This document shows, in pieces, positions 23,035 through 36,361 of a stretch of DNA of 64,000 nt; the stretch's first letter is position 1; each line of letters opens with the position of its first letter. The notes beneath the pieces are model-generated. The model did not search any database and was not told the origin of the DNA. It saw only the letters and a list, made by a program, of their open reading frames with translations. Both the position numbers and the translations under genes were made by a program. This stretch comes from Silene conica (lineage: Eukaryota > Streptophyta > Magnoliopsida > Caryophyllales > Caryophyllaceae): positions 10,092,614 to 10,156,613 of the forward strand of contig CM055320.2 of NCBI GenBank assembly GCA_029255685.2, given 5' to 3'.

Positions 23035-25129
23035 TATGAATCTATCATATATGCTGACATGTTATATTATATATTATAACGCTTAATTTATTAATAGACA
23101 AATTTTAGAAATTGTATTGCACTGTTTTTCACTCTTTCACGCAGTTTAGTTTTCCATGTTAAATTTCTAATTCTATTTTGTATTTTATCAAACAGGTTAT
23201 AAATCAAATATTTTGGTTGAAGTGGGGAAATATGCTACAAATATGTCAATCTAACCTTTTAATAGGGTCATATAGTGAGTAAATATTATAGTTATCGGTT
23301 GTAATGCAATGCTCATTCTCCAATTCGTTATTTGAACTTTGAATACTTTCATTTTTTTTTTAAGTCATTCCCCCTCCCCCCCTAATATATTCATTTAGCA
23401 CTGGCAATATATATTTTTCTTCGAGATTTATTTTTATTTTTAATTTGTGTATATTTTATTTTCTCATGAATCAAGAAAATTAATAGTTCTGAAGAATTAT
23501 AATAGTGTTGTTATGATTGTAATATTGGATGAATGAAAATAAAACAACTATGCTTAAATTGTACAAAATATTTTTGAATCATATTATGTATGTTTTATAA
23601 TCTAATAATTATGTCATTTGAGAAAATGTGCCGTTAGTTTTGCTAATTTTCCACTACTAAATTGACAAATCCACTTCTAAAGTTTTAGTCCTTACCTTTT
23701 AAATTCTCTCACTATTATTATACTTTACATATTATCATAATTTTTTGTCTACATTCACAAAAAAATTCTTCTCTCGAATATATTGTTGAAATTTATATAA
23801 GCAAAAATTAATTACACATTTGTTTTTTATGTAACTATCACAAAAATCATAATTTTCATCTATAAAATCCCTTTAAAGGGTAAATCCTCTACAATATTAT
23901 ATAAAATAGTAATATTAAGTATCTCATAGGTCACGTGTCATTTAAAATTCTTTTCAAATGCTATGAGTCACATAATAAGTACAAAAGTATATATAAAAAA
24001 AATATTAATTACAAACACAAAATTAAATTAATACCGACCTCTTATTTTCCATTCAAAACTTTGGTTATTAATCTATCATATGTATTTAAAATATATATCT
24101 TTTATTTAATGGTATATTTGTTACTCACCATTATTATAATTTGTAATTTTTTTATCTTCATTTTTTATCTTCCCTTTTATCCAGAAAACCTTTATTATTT
24201 CCCTAAAGAAATTGTTGAAATTAAAGCGACAATTAGTGGGTACAAATTAGACTATAAATATATTATATGAGTTAGCATTAAATTGATAAGCTATATAAAT
24301 ACTTTCATCCAAGTAAATGATATATAAAAATCATTTCACTTCACCAATTTTTTGCCTATACGTTGAAAATCTATTGAAATGACAAAGAGGATGTTAAAAT
24401 GATTTTGTACACGTATTTCTGAAAAGGTTTATCAAACTACATTGTATTTAAGAAATTAAACACTAATTTTTAGCCTGATTAGTAAGACGAAAATAAATTG
24501 TATTTTAACATAGCGTTTTCATTCTATGTATTATTCATATCGTCTTTAATAGACTAAAGACAATATGAAAAGTGATCAAATATTATTATTATGCATTTAT
24601 TTAGAGATTTTACATGTAATACGTAATATATTTAGATGTGCATCCTTTGTTTCTTTTCCGATAAAGTTAAAGCCAAAAGTTTTAGAACTCACCATAATGA
24701 CAATAAAACCAATAAAACAACTACTAAAATACGAAAATGATCTTATGTTAAAAAGTACCTATTTTAATATAAGAAAAGAATTGAAGCTATTATATTTACT
24801 TATTGTTGATTCAACATATTAAATAAAGTTAATGTATTTTAGTAGCTTTTACTACACATATCGGATATGAGCTTAATTTTAGGTTCTGACTTCGACACCC
24901 TTTTAAAATTTTGGCATTTGGGTGAAAAATGGTGGATATTTTTGGAAAGTAGTTTTGAAACTATCATAATGATTTTAAAGACGTGGTATGTAAGTCAGTT
25001 GATGGTGATAACGATTGCCACTATAACAAACTAATATCGATCACAACTTACAACTGTTAATAAAATGTTCACCGGCTTAATTTACAGTTTTCTTTATCAA
25101 TCATATATGAGTAAAACTATTAGAAAACC

Positions 25130-25156
25130 GGCGATTTCCGCGGGTCACAAAACTAG
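25130..25156 (+). other. Inner Helitron 3' end
   Basis: Hairpin accggcgatttccgcgggt (one mismatch in the stem) is followed by cacaaaactag and T. A plausible matching 5' end is tcctctacaatattatataa at 23885, which would give an inner element of 1.27 kb. Confidence 0.6.
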
Positions 25157-25463
25157 TTATATATTATATATTAAAATATAATGTCAATGTTGATTTTTAC
25201 ATAATCATTAAATAACGATTTATGACTAATAATCTATCGTACAATAAATAATATAATTATCAGAAATTACAATAAATACTAATAAATTACAATTTATAGT
25301 GATATTACATTTTTAGGTGCTCAATACGATATTTTAAAACTTAATTTGAATGTGTGTTTTAACATATTGTCAAGATAAAAGAAATTGACTTGCAAAATAT
25401 TCATGTATTATAGTGACTATTCTAAAAATATATACGTGCATTTTTGCACGGGTTTAATACTTG

Positions 25464-25590
25464 TATTCTTGTAAGGACGAATTAAACAAAATCTCACATG
25501 AATATATTTTAACTTGTGCATTGAGCGGAAATCGAAATTAAATGCTTACTTATGAATAGGGTATACAATTGAGAGTGGTAGTGTGAATAA
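25464..25590. mobile_element. Right part of the split Stowaway MITE
   Basis: tattcttgtaaggacgaatt and acaaaatctcacatgaatat match the middle of the Stowaway elements at 1798-2056 and 2125-2380. The outer inverted end is eroded. Confidence 0.6.
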
Positions 25591-25743
25591 ACACGTTTCA
25601 CGAATAAATGATGCTCTAATTTTCTTTGTTAAATCGTCGGGAACAAAAACCCTAAACCCTCTTCTTCTCTATTGCTCCTCCCCAATTCCAATCTTCTATC
25701 TTGCATAGAAAGCCAAGCACACAAAAACCCTACATTGGAAGCC

Positions 25744-28700
25744 ATGGAAGACCAAATTGTATCAGAAAGACTAAGAAGAAAGCTCAATGAGGTAAACACA
25801 GCTGCACAATCACAACTTTCTGGTGTTCAAGATCACATCAATTTCACTCTCCAGGTTTTTTTACCCTCTCTCTTAATTTTTCTGGGTATTTTATCATCAA
25901 TTTTTGAATGCATGAAATCAATTAAAACCCGATAAAGTTTGAATCTTTACTCCTTATATTTGATGGGCAGCAAGCATACTTCAAGTGTGCGTATGATTGC
26001 TTTGATAAGAGCAGAAAGACTGATGAAATAAGCAACTGTGTTGAGCATTGTAGTGTTCCTGTCATGCAGTCTCAGAATCTTGTTCAGGGCGAGATGGCTA
26101 AGTTTCAGGTATATATCTTTCGCTTCTGCCCGTTCTTTTGGACTCAAGTTCGGTTCCGTTCAGTTTGGTTCAGTTTATGTTTGCTCAGTGATTTGATTCA
26201 GCTCAGTCTGAGAGAAATGGGTCTTTGCTGAACGTTCTAATTATTTGATTGTATAGTTGTGAATGCGGTTAGTATTTATTTTTGTTTTTCATATTGCTTG
26301 TTTTTTGCATGTTGCGAAACTAAGTTAAATTCAAGCATTTTTTATTTGAAGCTATTTGGGTTAGTTGGATAGGGTTGAATATATGTTTGAAATTTCCTGC
26401 TTGTTTTTATCTTATGATTTTGCCTGCTGATAAGTTGAACCTCATTGCTGAAAAACTTGGTTTTGAGTATATTTAAGGTTTGAGGCTTCTTATGTTGGAT
26501 TTTGGATGTCCCCAGTTCCTGGAATGATGAATTACTAGGAATGTGATGAATTTCTTTACCGGAACTTGGTTGTAAGAATAGAGCTTTAGGAAGTTCCTAG
26601 AAATGAATCCACTTCAGTTCTGGATACTGTGTTGATATCGTGTTGGAAAAGACATTCTTTATTACCTTTAAACGCCTTGTTTATACTTGGCATGGGAATT
26701 ATGTCCGTTAGAGTTAGGACAATGTCAAAATGTATTGCTTTGTACTTCTGAAGTTCTATTGAGATGCTTAAAAGCTAATGATCTACAAGGTAGAAAGATC
26801 TGTTCAAGCTAGTGGTTCGTAGAAATGAATCAGGTGGATATCACATCACGATGGGGAACTTAGTTTGATGAGGTGAAAAGGGGACAAGGCGCTTGCTCTA
26901 AAAATTACAAATTCAAATCATTTATATTGAAGAGATGATAAATATTTCCATAGTGCATGTTATTCGTTAAACAAAAAATTGAATAACTGGTCTACTAGAA
27001 CCGAAAACACAACACTTAGTCTAGCAAATGTGCCTTCTGAAGACGATCTCACCTCAAAAGACTCTGGCACCTTCACCTCGCCGCGCCTCTCGCGTAAGTG
27101 TGTCTTGGTAGTCGAACGTGCTTTTCCAAACTAATGTGGAGATGCTGATGGTTCAGTGTCATCTAGACATGCCTTTTGAGCTTGTACTTGCCATGAATTT
27201 GTCTAAAAAACTTGCTTTTGTGTTTGTTTGTGTTGTCCGTATTAATTTCATTAATGCTTATTTTTCATTTACTTTAATATTCAATTTTCAGTTACTTTAA
27301 TGTTTGTTTTTCAAAGGTTTTGCTTTTAGCTCAAATCTTGTTTATCTCACAAAATTATGGATATAATATCTCATGTTAGCAAACACCAAATCAGTTTAAG
27401 GACTAAGGATTTGTTGTTGTTTTCTATTACGAGCACATATCTATTATTGCACCCTCTTTGAAGGTTAAAAATTGTTTGATACCTATGTTTACTTCGACTC
27501 GGCAGACACAGTGTCGTATCCATTACGTATTTGAGCGTGAGTTGAGAATTAGAACAGTGTTAATGTATATTAACTATTAAAGAGAAGACAAATATTTTCC
27601 ATATTGCATGTTACATGTTCGTAAATAAAAAAAGACGAATAACTGGTCTACTGGTACTGATTACTGAAAACGTAATACTTAATCTACCAAATGTGCCTTC
27701 TAAACATGAGCTAAGCTTGCTTCTTAGAAGCACCTGAACCTGCACCAGGAGCACCTGGCTTCACCTGGCACTTAGGCGTGTCCTATGAGTCGGGTGTGCT
27801 TTTTTAAACTAATGTGGAGATGCTGATGGTTCAGGTGCACCTGCACATGGTGCTTAAGCGTGTCTTAGGAGTCGGATTAATTTTTAAAAACTAACGTGGA
27901 GATGCTGATGGTTCAGTGTTATCTAGACATGTCTTTTGAGCTTGCTTGAATTTCTCTGTATTAATTACTTCACTGTTTTTTTTCAAATCTTTTGCTTTTG
28001 GCTTGAATCTTTTTTATCTCACACAAAATTATGTATACAACCTTTTCTCTTTATTTTTCACACTTATTTTTCCCTTTAATTTTTTTTATTAGTTCTTGTT
28101 TAAAAGATTTTCACCTTTTTTTACTGATTCAATTGTTTCTTAACTTTTCTTTATTATTTTGGGAGGACTATTTTCATGAAATGGTAAGTACCAAATGACT
28201 CGGAGGAAGTAGGATCTTTCTTTTATTCTCTACACAATTTTTTGCCTTTCTTGCTTCATTTCTGTCAATATTTTCCTGTTTCATTGTTTTACTCACAATC
28301 TCACATTAACAATTGGATATAGCATCTCATGTTAGCAAACTCCAAACCGGTTTAAGGATTAAGGCTCTGTTGGTGGTGTTGTTTTCTATTACTCCAAGCA
28401 TGTTAGTATGTTACTCAACACTCATTAAGCTCGATTTCTCTTTATCTGCTTCTTAGGCTGTGTTTTTTGGGCTGAAACGAGCTGAATTGAATTATTTGGA
28501 GTAGAGCTTAATTGAACTAAATTGAGTGAAACTGATGTGAACTGAATTTAGTTGAATTAAAAGTTAATTTGGTGAAGAGATTAACTGAACATAATTGATT
28601 GAATGTAAATAAAACTTAACGGAATACACCCTTTCAAAATTGAAAAGAGCTGAAATTAAGCTAGGGCCTTTATATGCAAGAAGATTGTGAGTCAGACTCA

Positions 28701-29450
28701 AATGTTTAATGGAGAGTTGGAGACCTTAAAGTCCTAGGCCTCCTTGCAAACATAATTTCTGGTTTCCGTAAACTGTGTTGCCAGCTGTCACACTTCGATA
28801 TTCACTTCTTGGACCCTAATCAAGTCTACATGTCCCTCACGGATGTGGGTACGGAATCTGTATTTGATCCCTGTCAATCCAAAATTTCTGTCAACAGTAA
28901 AGTAGAGGTAGACACAATTGTGTGAAACTTAACCAAGTGCTTACAAATGCTAGTCTTGCTTTGCTTCGTGTGTATATAGATTTGCTTTAGCAACCATAAT
29001 GCAAGTGGCGTTGGATGGTTGTCGATAATATTACCGTAGTTGTACGTTGTAATTTAATCAAGTCTTTACACATGCTAGTGTTTTTCCTCCATTCTTTGTT
29101 TTTTCATAATGATAGAAGGAAGAAAAATGCTTACTAAACTGCCTGTGCTTCAAAATGGTGCCGAACATTACGTTACTATAGTATTAGGTCAACAGTTCTC
29201 GTGTCGAGCAACTTAATCAGTTCTTAGCTTCTTACTCTTCTATTTATTCTGTTTGATGCAGGAAAGGCTACAGAGAGCTTTAGCAGTTTGCCACGACAGA
29301 TACGAGTCTGCCAAACTCCAACCTTCTCAATCTAATCCTGTATCGGAACTTGAGTCCTGCGCTAACTTAGCGATTGACGACAGTGTTAAGACTCTACCAG
29401 GCCTTGTGGGAAGGCTGCAGACGTCCCTTGGCATGAACAACAGCAAATGA
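25744..29450 (+). CDS. FAM136A (DUF842) homologue, 3 exons
   Basis: Exons 25744-25854, 25971-26108 and 29262-29450 join at GT-AG sites, all in phase 0, to a 145-residue protein. The family is a conserved eukaryotic one known as FAM136A/DUF842. The animal member is a mitochondrial intermembrane-space protein of poorly known function. Visible features are twin CX3C pairs (C43-C47 and C60-C64), which suit disulfide-stabilised import into that space, plus C93 and a further cysteine in the C-terminal part. The N-terminal helix is charged and has no classic presequence. The ATG lies behind a CT-rich leader containing aaaccctaaaccct, common in 5' UTRs of plant housekeeping genes. Intron 2 is unusually long (about 3.15 kb) and holds repeats. 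The gene appears intact. Confidence 0.92.
26930..27920. repeat. Diverged duplication inside FAM136A intron 2
   Basis: A segment beginning near 26935 (gagatgataaatatttccat, ending aaatgtgccttct) recurs near 27575. The phrase gtggagatgctgatggttca occurs three times (about 27135, 27811 and 27894). This is intronic repeat growth by duplication; no element ends are seen. Confidence 0.7.
28449..28672. mobile_element. Eroded relative of the ggccctgtt MITE
   Basis: Starts ggctgtgttttttgggctga and closes agctgaaattaagctagggc, with gaactgaa-type words inside, as in the element at 31177-32007. No target duplication could be set. It lies within FAM136A intron 2. Confidence 0.4.
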
Positions 29451-30174
29451 GGTTGGCATTTATCTTTTTCAACAATTTCATTGAGAATAAAGCATGAAGG
29501 ATATCAAGTCTATAGACGCATGACAGGAACGGTGAATCACATTTGGTTTAGGTGCATTATAATCAATGGAAGACGGAAAATCCCATTTCAAAATTGTAGT
29601 TTTTTCGATATTTTTTAGAGTATCAAGCAATTTACAGCAGTCATGAAGTAGATACAAAATAAGTGTTTCGAATTTCTTGGAGGAGACTCAAATCTTTAAA
29701 CACTTTGTGTAGTTTTCGGAACACTTTGCGATCAATTAGTTTCAGACAAGATATCATAAAGTCCTCGTAGAGGGGAGGCCGTATTTAGTTAGGATATCGT
29801 ATTTTTGTACGGATTGTCGTTAGTCGTTACGCGACTCATGTCATCACTCATTAGTCATTTAATAGCGAGGTGGGAAACCATGCAAATCATACCTTAATTT
29901 ATTCGTTAATGACGTACCTAATGATTGAAACATGAACATAACATATTAACACCTACAATAAGTCCTATTAATGTAATAATATGACGACATTTTGAAGAAC
30001 GGAAAATTATTTTAAAGGCGGGATGGTTTCTAACGTGTGTAATCGAAAATTTGGATCAATATGAGTAGTTAGTACTTAATTGTGTTTTCTAATAAAGATT
30101 ACTCGAGGGATATCGAATTGTCGACTAGCCTTTTGTACACATGATATATAACCTTTTGTACACTTGATATATAA
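29451..30174. other. 3' flank of the FAM136A gene
   Basis: Probable 3' UTR and spacer. No other gene or repeat is supported. Confidence 0.45.
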
Positions 30175-30176
30175 TA

Positions 30177-30470
30177 CTCTCCGGACAAAAAGTAACGGTT
30201 GCTTTTTGGTATTACTCATGATCGTAAGAAATCTTTGATATTTCCTCCGATTCAGACAAAAGGTAACGGTTACTTTTTAGCATTATTCATGATCGTAAGG
30301 AATCTTTGATATTACCGTTAATTTATAAGACAAAATATAGTCATGTAAGATATTTATCGTTTTAAAATTTTTAATAATGTGTAACCAAATATATTCGCGT
30401 TGCAAAACGTGTCTGGACAAGTGTGATAAAGCAACTGTTACTTTGTTACCTTTTGTTTGGATCGGAGGGG
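30177..30470. mobile_element. Stowaway MITE with duplicated left end
   Basis: Flanked by TA. The left end ctccggacaaaaagtaacgg recurs 71-72 bp further in as ctccgattcagacaaaaggtaacgg, and the right end is the inverted ttaccttttgtttggatcggagg. The element therefore carries two copies of its left terminus. Confidence 0.75.
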
Positions 30471-30787
30471 TATATTTTGTGTACTTGCGTTTGTTTGAAC
30501 ATGTTTTGTTTTAGAGAGCTCACTATCGTTTGTTGGATGCTTGTCGAAAGACGGAGAAGTACGAGTGGTGAAATTAAACCCTTCTTTCGTCAATGAGTCA
30601 TAAGGAAATGAAGGGTAGTTAACGCTGTTTTATTCTACTCTTTTTGAACTCTGTTCCAATTATTTATTTGTCTTCTAAAAAACAATTTCGTCACAAAAAT
30701 AGAATAGTTAAACAAATAACCGACACAAATAAAATGTTGTAATCCTAGTTATTAACACGAATGAGACAGTAACATTATGGCCGTAAT

Positions 30788-31112
30788 CATGTTGGGTTTT
30801 TTTTGCCAAGTGACAGTGACGGAATCGGTATTTATAATTAAGGGGTGAAAGACTTTAACGGTAACGAACGAGTAGTGCCATAAGGTAAACTCATGTTGAT
30901 TTTTCTGCCTACTGGCAGCGACGGAACCGAAATTTATAACTAGGGGGTGAAAGACTTTAAACGGTGGCGAACGTCGAACGAGTAGCGCCAACTGCCAAAG
31001 TAAACTCATGTTGGTTTTTTCTTCCCACCGGTAGTGATGGAACCGGGATTTATAATTAGAGAGTGAAAGACTTTAACGGTAGCGAACGAGTAGTGTTATA
31101 AGGTAAACTCGA
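30788..31112. repeat. Three-copy tandem repeat of about 104-115 bp
   Basis: Copies begin catgttgg/catgttga at about 30788, 30892 and 31007. Each contains ggaa-c-g-atttataa followed by gtgaaagactttaa and cgaacgagtag. The copies are about 80-85% alike by eye. The gacggaa...gggtgaaag phrase resembles a dispersed plant repeat also seen near 33350. Confidence 0.8.
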
Positions 31113-31176
31113 GAAAAAGATCGAATATTCAAGGTTTTCATGTTCTCTCCACTGACAAGCGGACTGGCAGCTTTAA

Positions 31177-32007
<831 letters not shown>

Positions 32008-32519
32008 TGTCTATGGACACTTTTTCTAGGAGTAGTACAGGTCTGGTTTGATGGATGAGACAGTGCATCAACAATCTCTATCATCACTTGAGTGATTGGA
32101 TTATCTGAAGGTACTGCGAAAGGTACGAAAATTATCCGTCACAAATCAGAATTTGTGTTGGTCAATGAAGTGTTTTGTGAGACGGCAAAATATTTCAACT
32201 TAAACGTTGCCAGTTTAAAATTTAACTCATCGTTTACCCTGAGATTCGTAGACAACACGGTTTCATAGTCTCGAACTCTTGATGAAAATTATGAATCAGA
32301 AATCGATTTTTTGTGTGTCTCATTGAATAATGTCGATAGTACATTGATACGGTCACTCTGTTACACTGCAACAATGTCTTTATTAATACGAAGTAGTTAT
32401 AATTTGATACCTTACAATTGTTATTAAGGAATATGGAGTACAATATTAATGTAATGAGTGATGAACTCTTGATTGAACATAAGTCTTGTACAAAACCTAA
32501 AAAAATCAGCGTACCGCCC

Positions 32520-35412
32520 TTAAAATCTTGAACGTAACTCCATACTCTGTCCGGCGACAAATCGCCCAGTTGGAAGATAATGTGGTGGAAGAAGAGCGAG
32601 TTTAGCAGCGACATTAGCTGCAATATCAGCAGTACGAGAACCTTTGCCACCAGTCATGCCAGTTTGAGTGAAACCGGGGCAAAAACAGTTGACTGTTATG
32701 TTACAGTTTTCCAATTCTTTTGCTAATAATTTCGAGTATGCGTTTAACGCAAGCTTTGATACAGAGTAATCAGTCCAATGCTCTGGCCACCCTTCATTCT
32801 CCCATACTCCTTCCTTGACATGTTTTAGGAAGGAATTTACGACTTCTTCAATCACTTCTTCGTTTAGGTTTTCCACGTCTTCCAATGTCGCTTTTGTTTT
32901 CGGGTTTCTGACATTCTGCACTCACGAAAACATTGGTGTGTGATCGTTTAATAAAGGCCTAGTGAACTCGCATCATACACTTATTATTGTAAAACGGTTT
33001 TACACTGTACTAGGATTGATAGTATACTTACGCTAGTAAGGCCGAGGCGGGAGGTGAGATTTAAAATACGGCTTTTAGAAGAAGAAGAACGGAAGAAAGG
33101 CAAGAGAGCTTGAATCAACAACTTAGGACCATGATAGTTGGTGTTAATCACAGTTTCTGCATGTTCTACTGAGTTTTCATGGATCCCATTAAATGATACT
33201 GCTGCATTATTCACCTGCATCAATTATTGAGATAATTATAGTTTGATTATCAATAGAAAATTAGCAACATGGTTTACAATATTCAATTCATCATTTATGT
33301 CACTGTTGAACTAGTCGTTACTAACCAATAATTGTCTGAATTTATGCCTGTGGCGGAGCGGAAAAATTTGAAGGGGAGTGAAAGCATAATAATATAAGAT
33401 ATAATTTGAAAAAATATCGCGAGAAATAATTAAAATCTCATAAAATTTTAACTGCCAGGAGGGTGAGTGCCAATGAGTATTTGTCTCATTTAAGTAGGTT
33501 AGATAATTTTTTAAATCTAAACATTCTGTTTTTATCTCGTTCATTTGCTATCTAATTTAAATAATTTATAGTTAAAAGGGATATGGCCGTTTTAAAATAA
33601 AATGGCTCAAAAAATCTCTAAGTAAAAGTGATGGGCCAAAGACAATTTCAAAAATTGTGATAGTCAATAAAAAAGAATACGTCAAGGTCAACTGCTAATT
33701 AATTACTCCCTCCATATTTATTTGTTCTACCCTTTTGGAGGCAAATCTCTCAAAACTTTGACCATTAAATATAACATTCATAAAATTATATTTACATAGT
33801 TAACTTTGTTATAAGAAACTCTTTCAGATTTATTTTCATTCAAAGAAAAATACAGATATATAAAACGATAGTTAACATACTATTTTGTAGACCGTATATA
33901 TATATAAAGCAAATGAGCAAAATAAATACTTCGATGTGGAGGGAGTACTCATTAGAAAAAAGGGATATTCACAATCGTACACCTCAACCTTTTCATTTTT
34001 TGAGGTATACGCCTCTTTACTTGCAAAAAAAGTATGACCGTAAATAACTCTAAGTACGAGTTTAGAAAATGAAATTTTTACGAGATCTTCAGTTTGTAAA
34101 AACTTTACCGGTGCCTAAATTTGTAGTCGGGAATTATAATTACTCGAAGTTTATTCATTAAAGAAACTTTAATTTGACCAATCATAACTTTTAACTGCGA
34201 CTCTATAAAGCGGTGATTTTTTCCGAAAATCAAGACCTTTACTAGAACTAGTGAGGATATCCCTTTAAGAAAACACAAGGAGGCCATAATAAACTTACAA
34301 GAATGTCAAGAACACCAAATTTGTGTTTGAACCAAGATGCAAAGGCAGTAATCGAGTGAGGCTGAGAAATATCAAGTGCTGAAAAATGTACGTAATCACC
34401 AAGTCCTTGACTCTTAAGCAACTCCATTGCTTGTACTCCTTTACTCTCATCTCTTGCTGTTAGGATTACTGTCACTCCCAGTTCTGCTAGCCTCTTTGCT
34501 AGTGCAAACCCGATTCCTCGATTCGCCCCTGTTACTATACTCGTCGTCTCCTTTCCCCACCACCTGCATTATTCATTTCTTATTAACTCGTTACAACATC
34601 GCAAATTCTTAAATTAGACGGTCTGATACAATGTTATATATAGAAACGGTCATTGGGTTGACAAAAAAAATTCTATGCCTAGCAAACTTGGATTGAATGT
34701 TTCAATTACTTGATCATAAATTCAATAAGTTGGGGTTGACTTATATCATGGCTAATGATTGATTATTCAAGGAAGAACATTTACATTCAGTGGCGGAGGT
34801 AGGATTTTAGCTTCGGCATGGCACAATTTTTTTCCCGTAATTGGAAAAAAAAAAGAGAAGTTTGGTAAAATAAAGCAAATTTTTGTTAAGAAAAAACCCC
34901 TACGAGTTTTGAACCTCTAAACTCACAAAACTTCCAACATAGTGCCACTTTTAAGCATTAGGCCCAACACTATTTTGTGAAATTTATGGTCAGAAAGTAT
35001 TCTTATTTTTGGAATGGGGGTGGCACCGGCCTACCCTATTCACTCCAAATCCACCCCTATTTACATTGATGATCACCCTACATCAACCACTTCAAAATTC
35101 AATAATTGAATATCATTTCGTATATTTTAAGTTCCAGTTACCTGATCAACCAAACGACAAAGAAGACAAATGTAAGCTAGTAGAAAATCATTCCCTACTA
35201 AAATTTTCATGCATGTATTAGAAAAAAGAAATGAAATTGCGTCACCTGGTGGTACTGAGTCTCGGTATAACTCTCTCATAAGTACGTGAGACTGTGAGAG
35301 GATAGTACCGAGTCTTAGTACCATATCTGGTGACGCTCAATCGATTATTGTCGAAAAAGAATTATTACCTGGTGAAAGAGGAAGGATGTTCATCACAGTG
35401 TTTGAGCTCCAT
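32520..35412 (-). CDS. Short-chain dehydrogenase/reductase (menthol/salutaridine reductase-like), 4 exons
   Basis: Exons on the minus strand are 35412-35369, 34563-34299, 33214-33032 and 32915-32520. They join at GT-AG sites into 295 residues. The Rossmann nucleotide motif TGANRGIG is at 26-33, N-N-A-A at 105-108, a serine in L-N-L-T-S at 158, and the catalytic Y214-S-V-S-K218. Between serine and tyrosine lies the extra segment of about 50 residues, with G-W-P-E-H-W, that marks the SDR110C-type plant carbonyl reductases (neomenthol dehydrogenase, salutaridine reductase). The C-terminal P-G-F-T-Q-T is also as in that family. An arginine (R30) in the glycine motif and a T-A-R-D after the second strand suggest NADPH. 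The substrate is unknown: a ketone or aldehyde of specialised metabolism is inferred. The gene appears intact, with a Stowaway MITE in intron 2. Confidence 0.92.
33706..33945. mobile_element. Stowaway MITE in SDR intron 2
   Basis: Inverted ends ctccctccatatttatttgt and (inverted) aataaatacttcgatgtggagggag are flanked by TA. The 240-bp element lies between exons 2 and 3 of the SDR gene. Confidence 0.85.
34785..35070. mobile_element. Dispersed repeat with agtggcggaggtagga start, in SDR intron 1
   Basis: The phrase cagtggcggaggtaggattt opens many plant repeats. The stretch gttttgaacctctaaa...agtgccacttttaagcattag resembles the tRNA-like middle of such copies, and it closes with gggggtggcaccggcctacc. 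Family and exact ends are uncertain. Confidence 0.4.
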
Positions 35413-35517
35413 GTAAGGATGATGAAGAGTGAGGTTGATGATGCTAGATATTTCAAAATTAGATTATAGTGGAAGATTTGAATGGCAATGATATAATTAA
35501 GGGACTAACACAAGTTG

Positions 35518-35526
35518 TATTTATAG
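35518..35526 (-). promoter_or_regulatory. TATA box of the SDR gene
   Basis: On the minus strand ctataaata lies about 110 bp upstream of the SDR start codon. This is a fitting distance for a plant core promoter with a short leader. Confidence 0.6.
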
Positions 35527-35786
35527 ATTAGTTTTTTGTATAGCATTCATATTATCGGAACTCAGATTACATTAAATAATATTGAGGATTTGAGGTGCTT
35601 GCTTACTTCATGCTTTCCTACATCTTTTATTTTATTTGTTTATCGTATGACATTTTTAGTTGTAGACTTTAGTAGTAAAATGCACAGCAAAATATGTTTT
35701 CAGTAGTGTTGCAAAAAGTAATAAGCTTCTTAAGGGTCCTCTATCGAATTTACGTTGCAATTAGTCTTTCTTAAAATGGATATATC

Positions 35787-35927
35787 CGTTTTAAATGAAG
35801 ACGGGTCAAATAATAATAGGTATTCATTTGTATTAATAAGACAAAAATGAAAACGCATAGAGAAGAGCAAAAAGTTTGCCTTATATATGCAAATGGATCA
35901 TTATTTAACCCGTCTTCTAGTTAAAAC
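35787..35927. mobile_element. Fold-back MITE remnant
   Basis: Arms ccgttttaaatgaagacggg plus tcaaataat and attatttaacccgtcttcta plus gttaaaac are inverted copies about 85 bp apart. Related cgggtcaaata/tatttgacccg arms occur near 42020-42130. Confidence 0.55.
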
Positions 35928-36040
35928 TAATACTTCCATCTTTAATGAAAATTTGTGTTTACGTTGACATATCCAAAATGTCAAGATACTAATACATACC
36001 CACTCAATCACGGAATCAAAGGATGAGCTGAATTGTTATA

Positions 36041-36237
36041 GTCCCTCCGATTCGGAGTGTTGATTCTTATTTGTCTTTTAATGCCAGTTTGGTAATGGTT
36101 CATCTCTTCCTTTTCAATAATTTTTTTGTGGTCCAAAATTAATTCAAGATGGGGTAGGGGGTTTTGTGTTATCAAAAATCATTTCTTTATTTTTTGTGCA
36201 AAAAACAAAGGAAACCAACACTCTGATTCGGAGGGAG
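36041..36237. mobile_element. Stowaway MITE
   Basis: Ends gtccctccgattcggagtgttg and (inverted) caacactctgattcggagggag are flanked by TA. 197 bp, non-coding. Confidence 0.87.
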
Positions 36238-36361
36238 TAATATGATATGAGATCCTTAGTATAATAAGAGTGATTTTTTCTTTGGTTTTATTAAAATTGT
36301 TTTTAGTTTTACATATCCTTTATACGTACTGTTTGATTTTTTATTAATGAATTGATCATTA

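Larger units (their letters stand above)
21823..25463 (+). mobile_element. Helitron nest splitting the Stowaway MITE
   Basis: The insertion starts TCTTATCTATATTAATACGG and ends with hairpin cgtgcatttttgcacg plus ggtttaatacttg (a decayed CTAG), followed by T. The MITE text continues directly on the far side, which fixes the outer borders. Two further hairpin-CTAG|T ends lie within, at 23034 and 25156, showing nested or tandem Helitrons. No Helitron proteins are readable. The 3.6 kb is otherwise AT-rich and gene-free. Confidence 0.68.

Noticed and set aside
30788-31112. CRISPR-like repeat-spacer array
   Set aside because: Only three long diverged units without unique spacers, in plant nuclear DNA.
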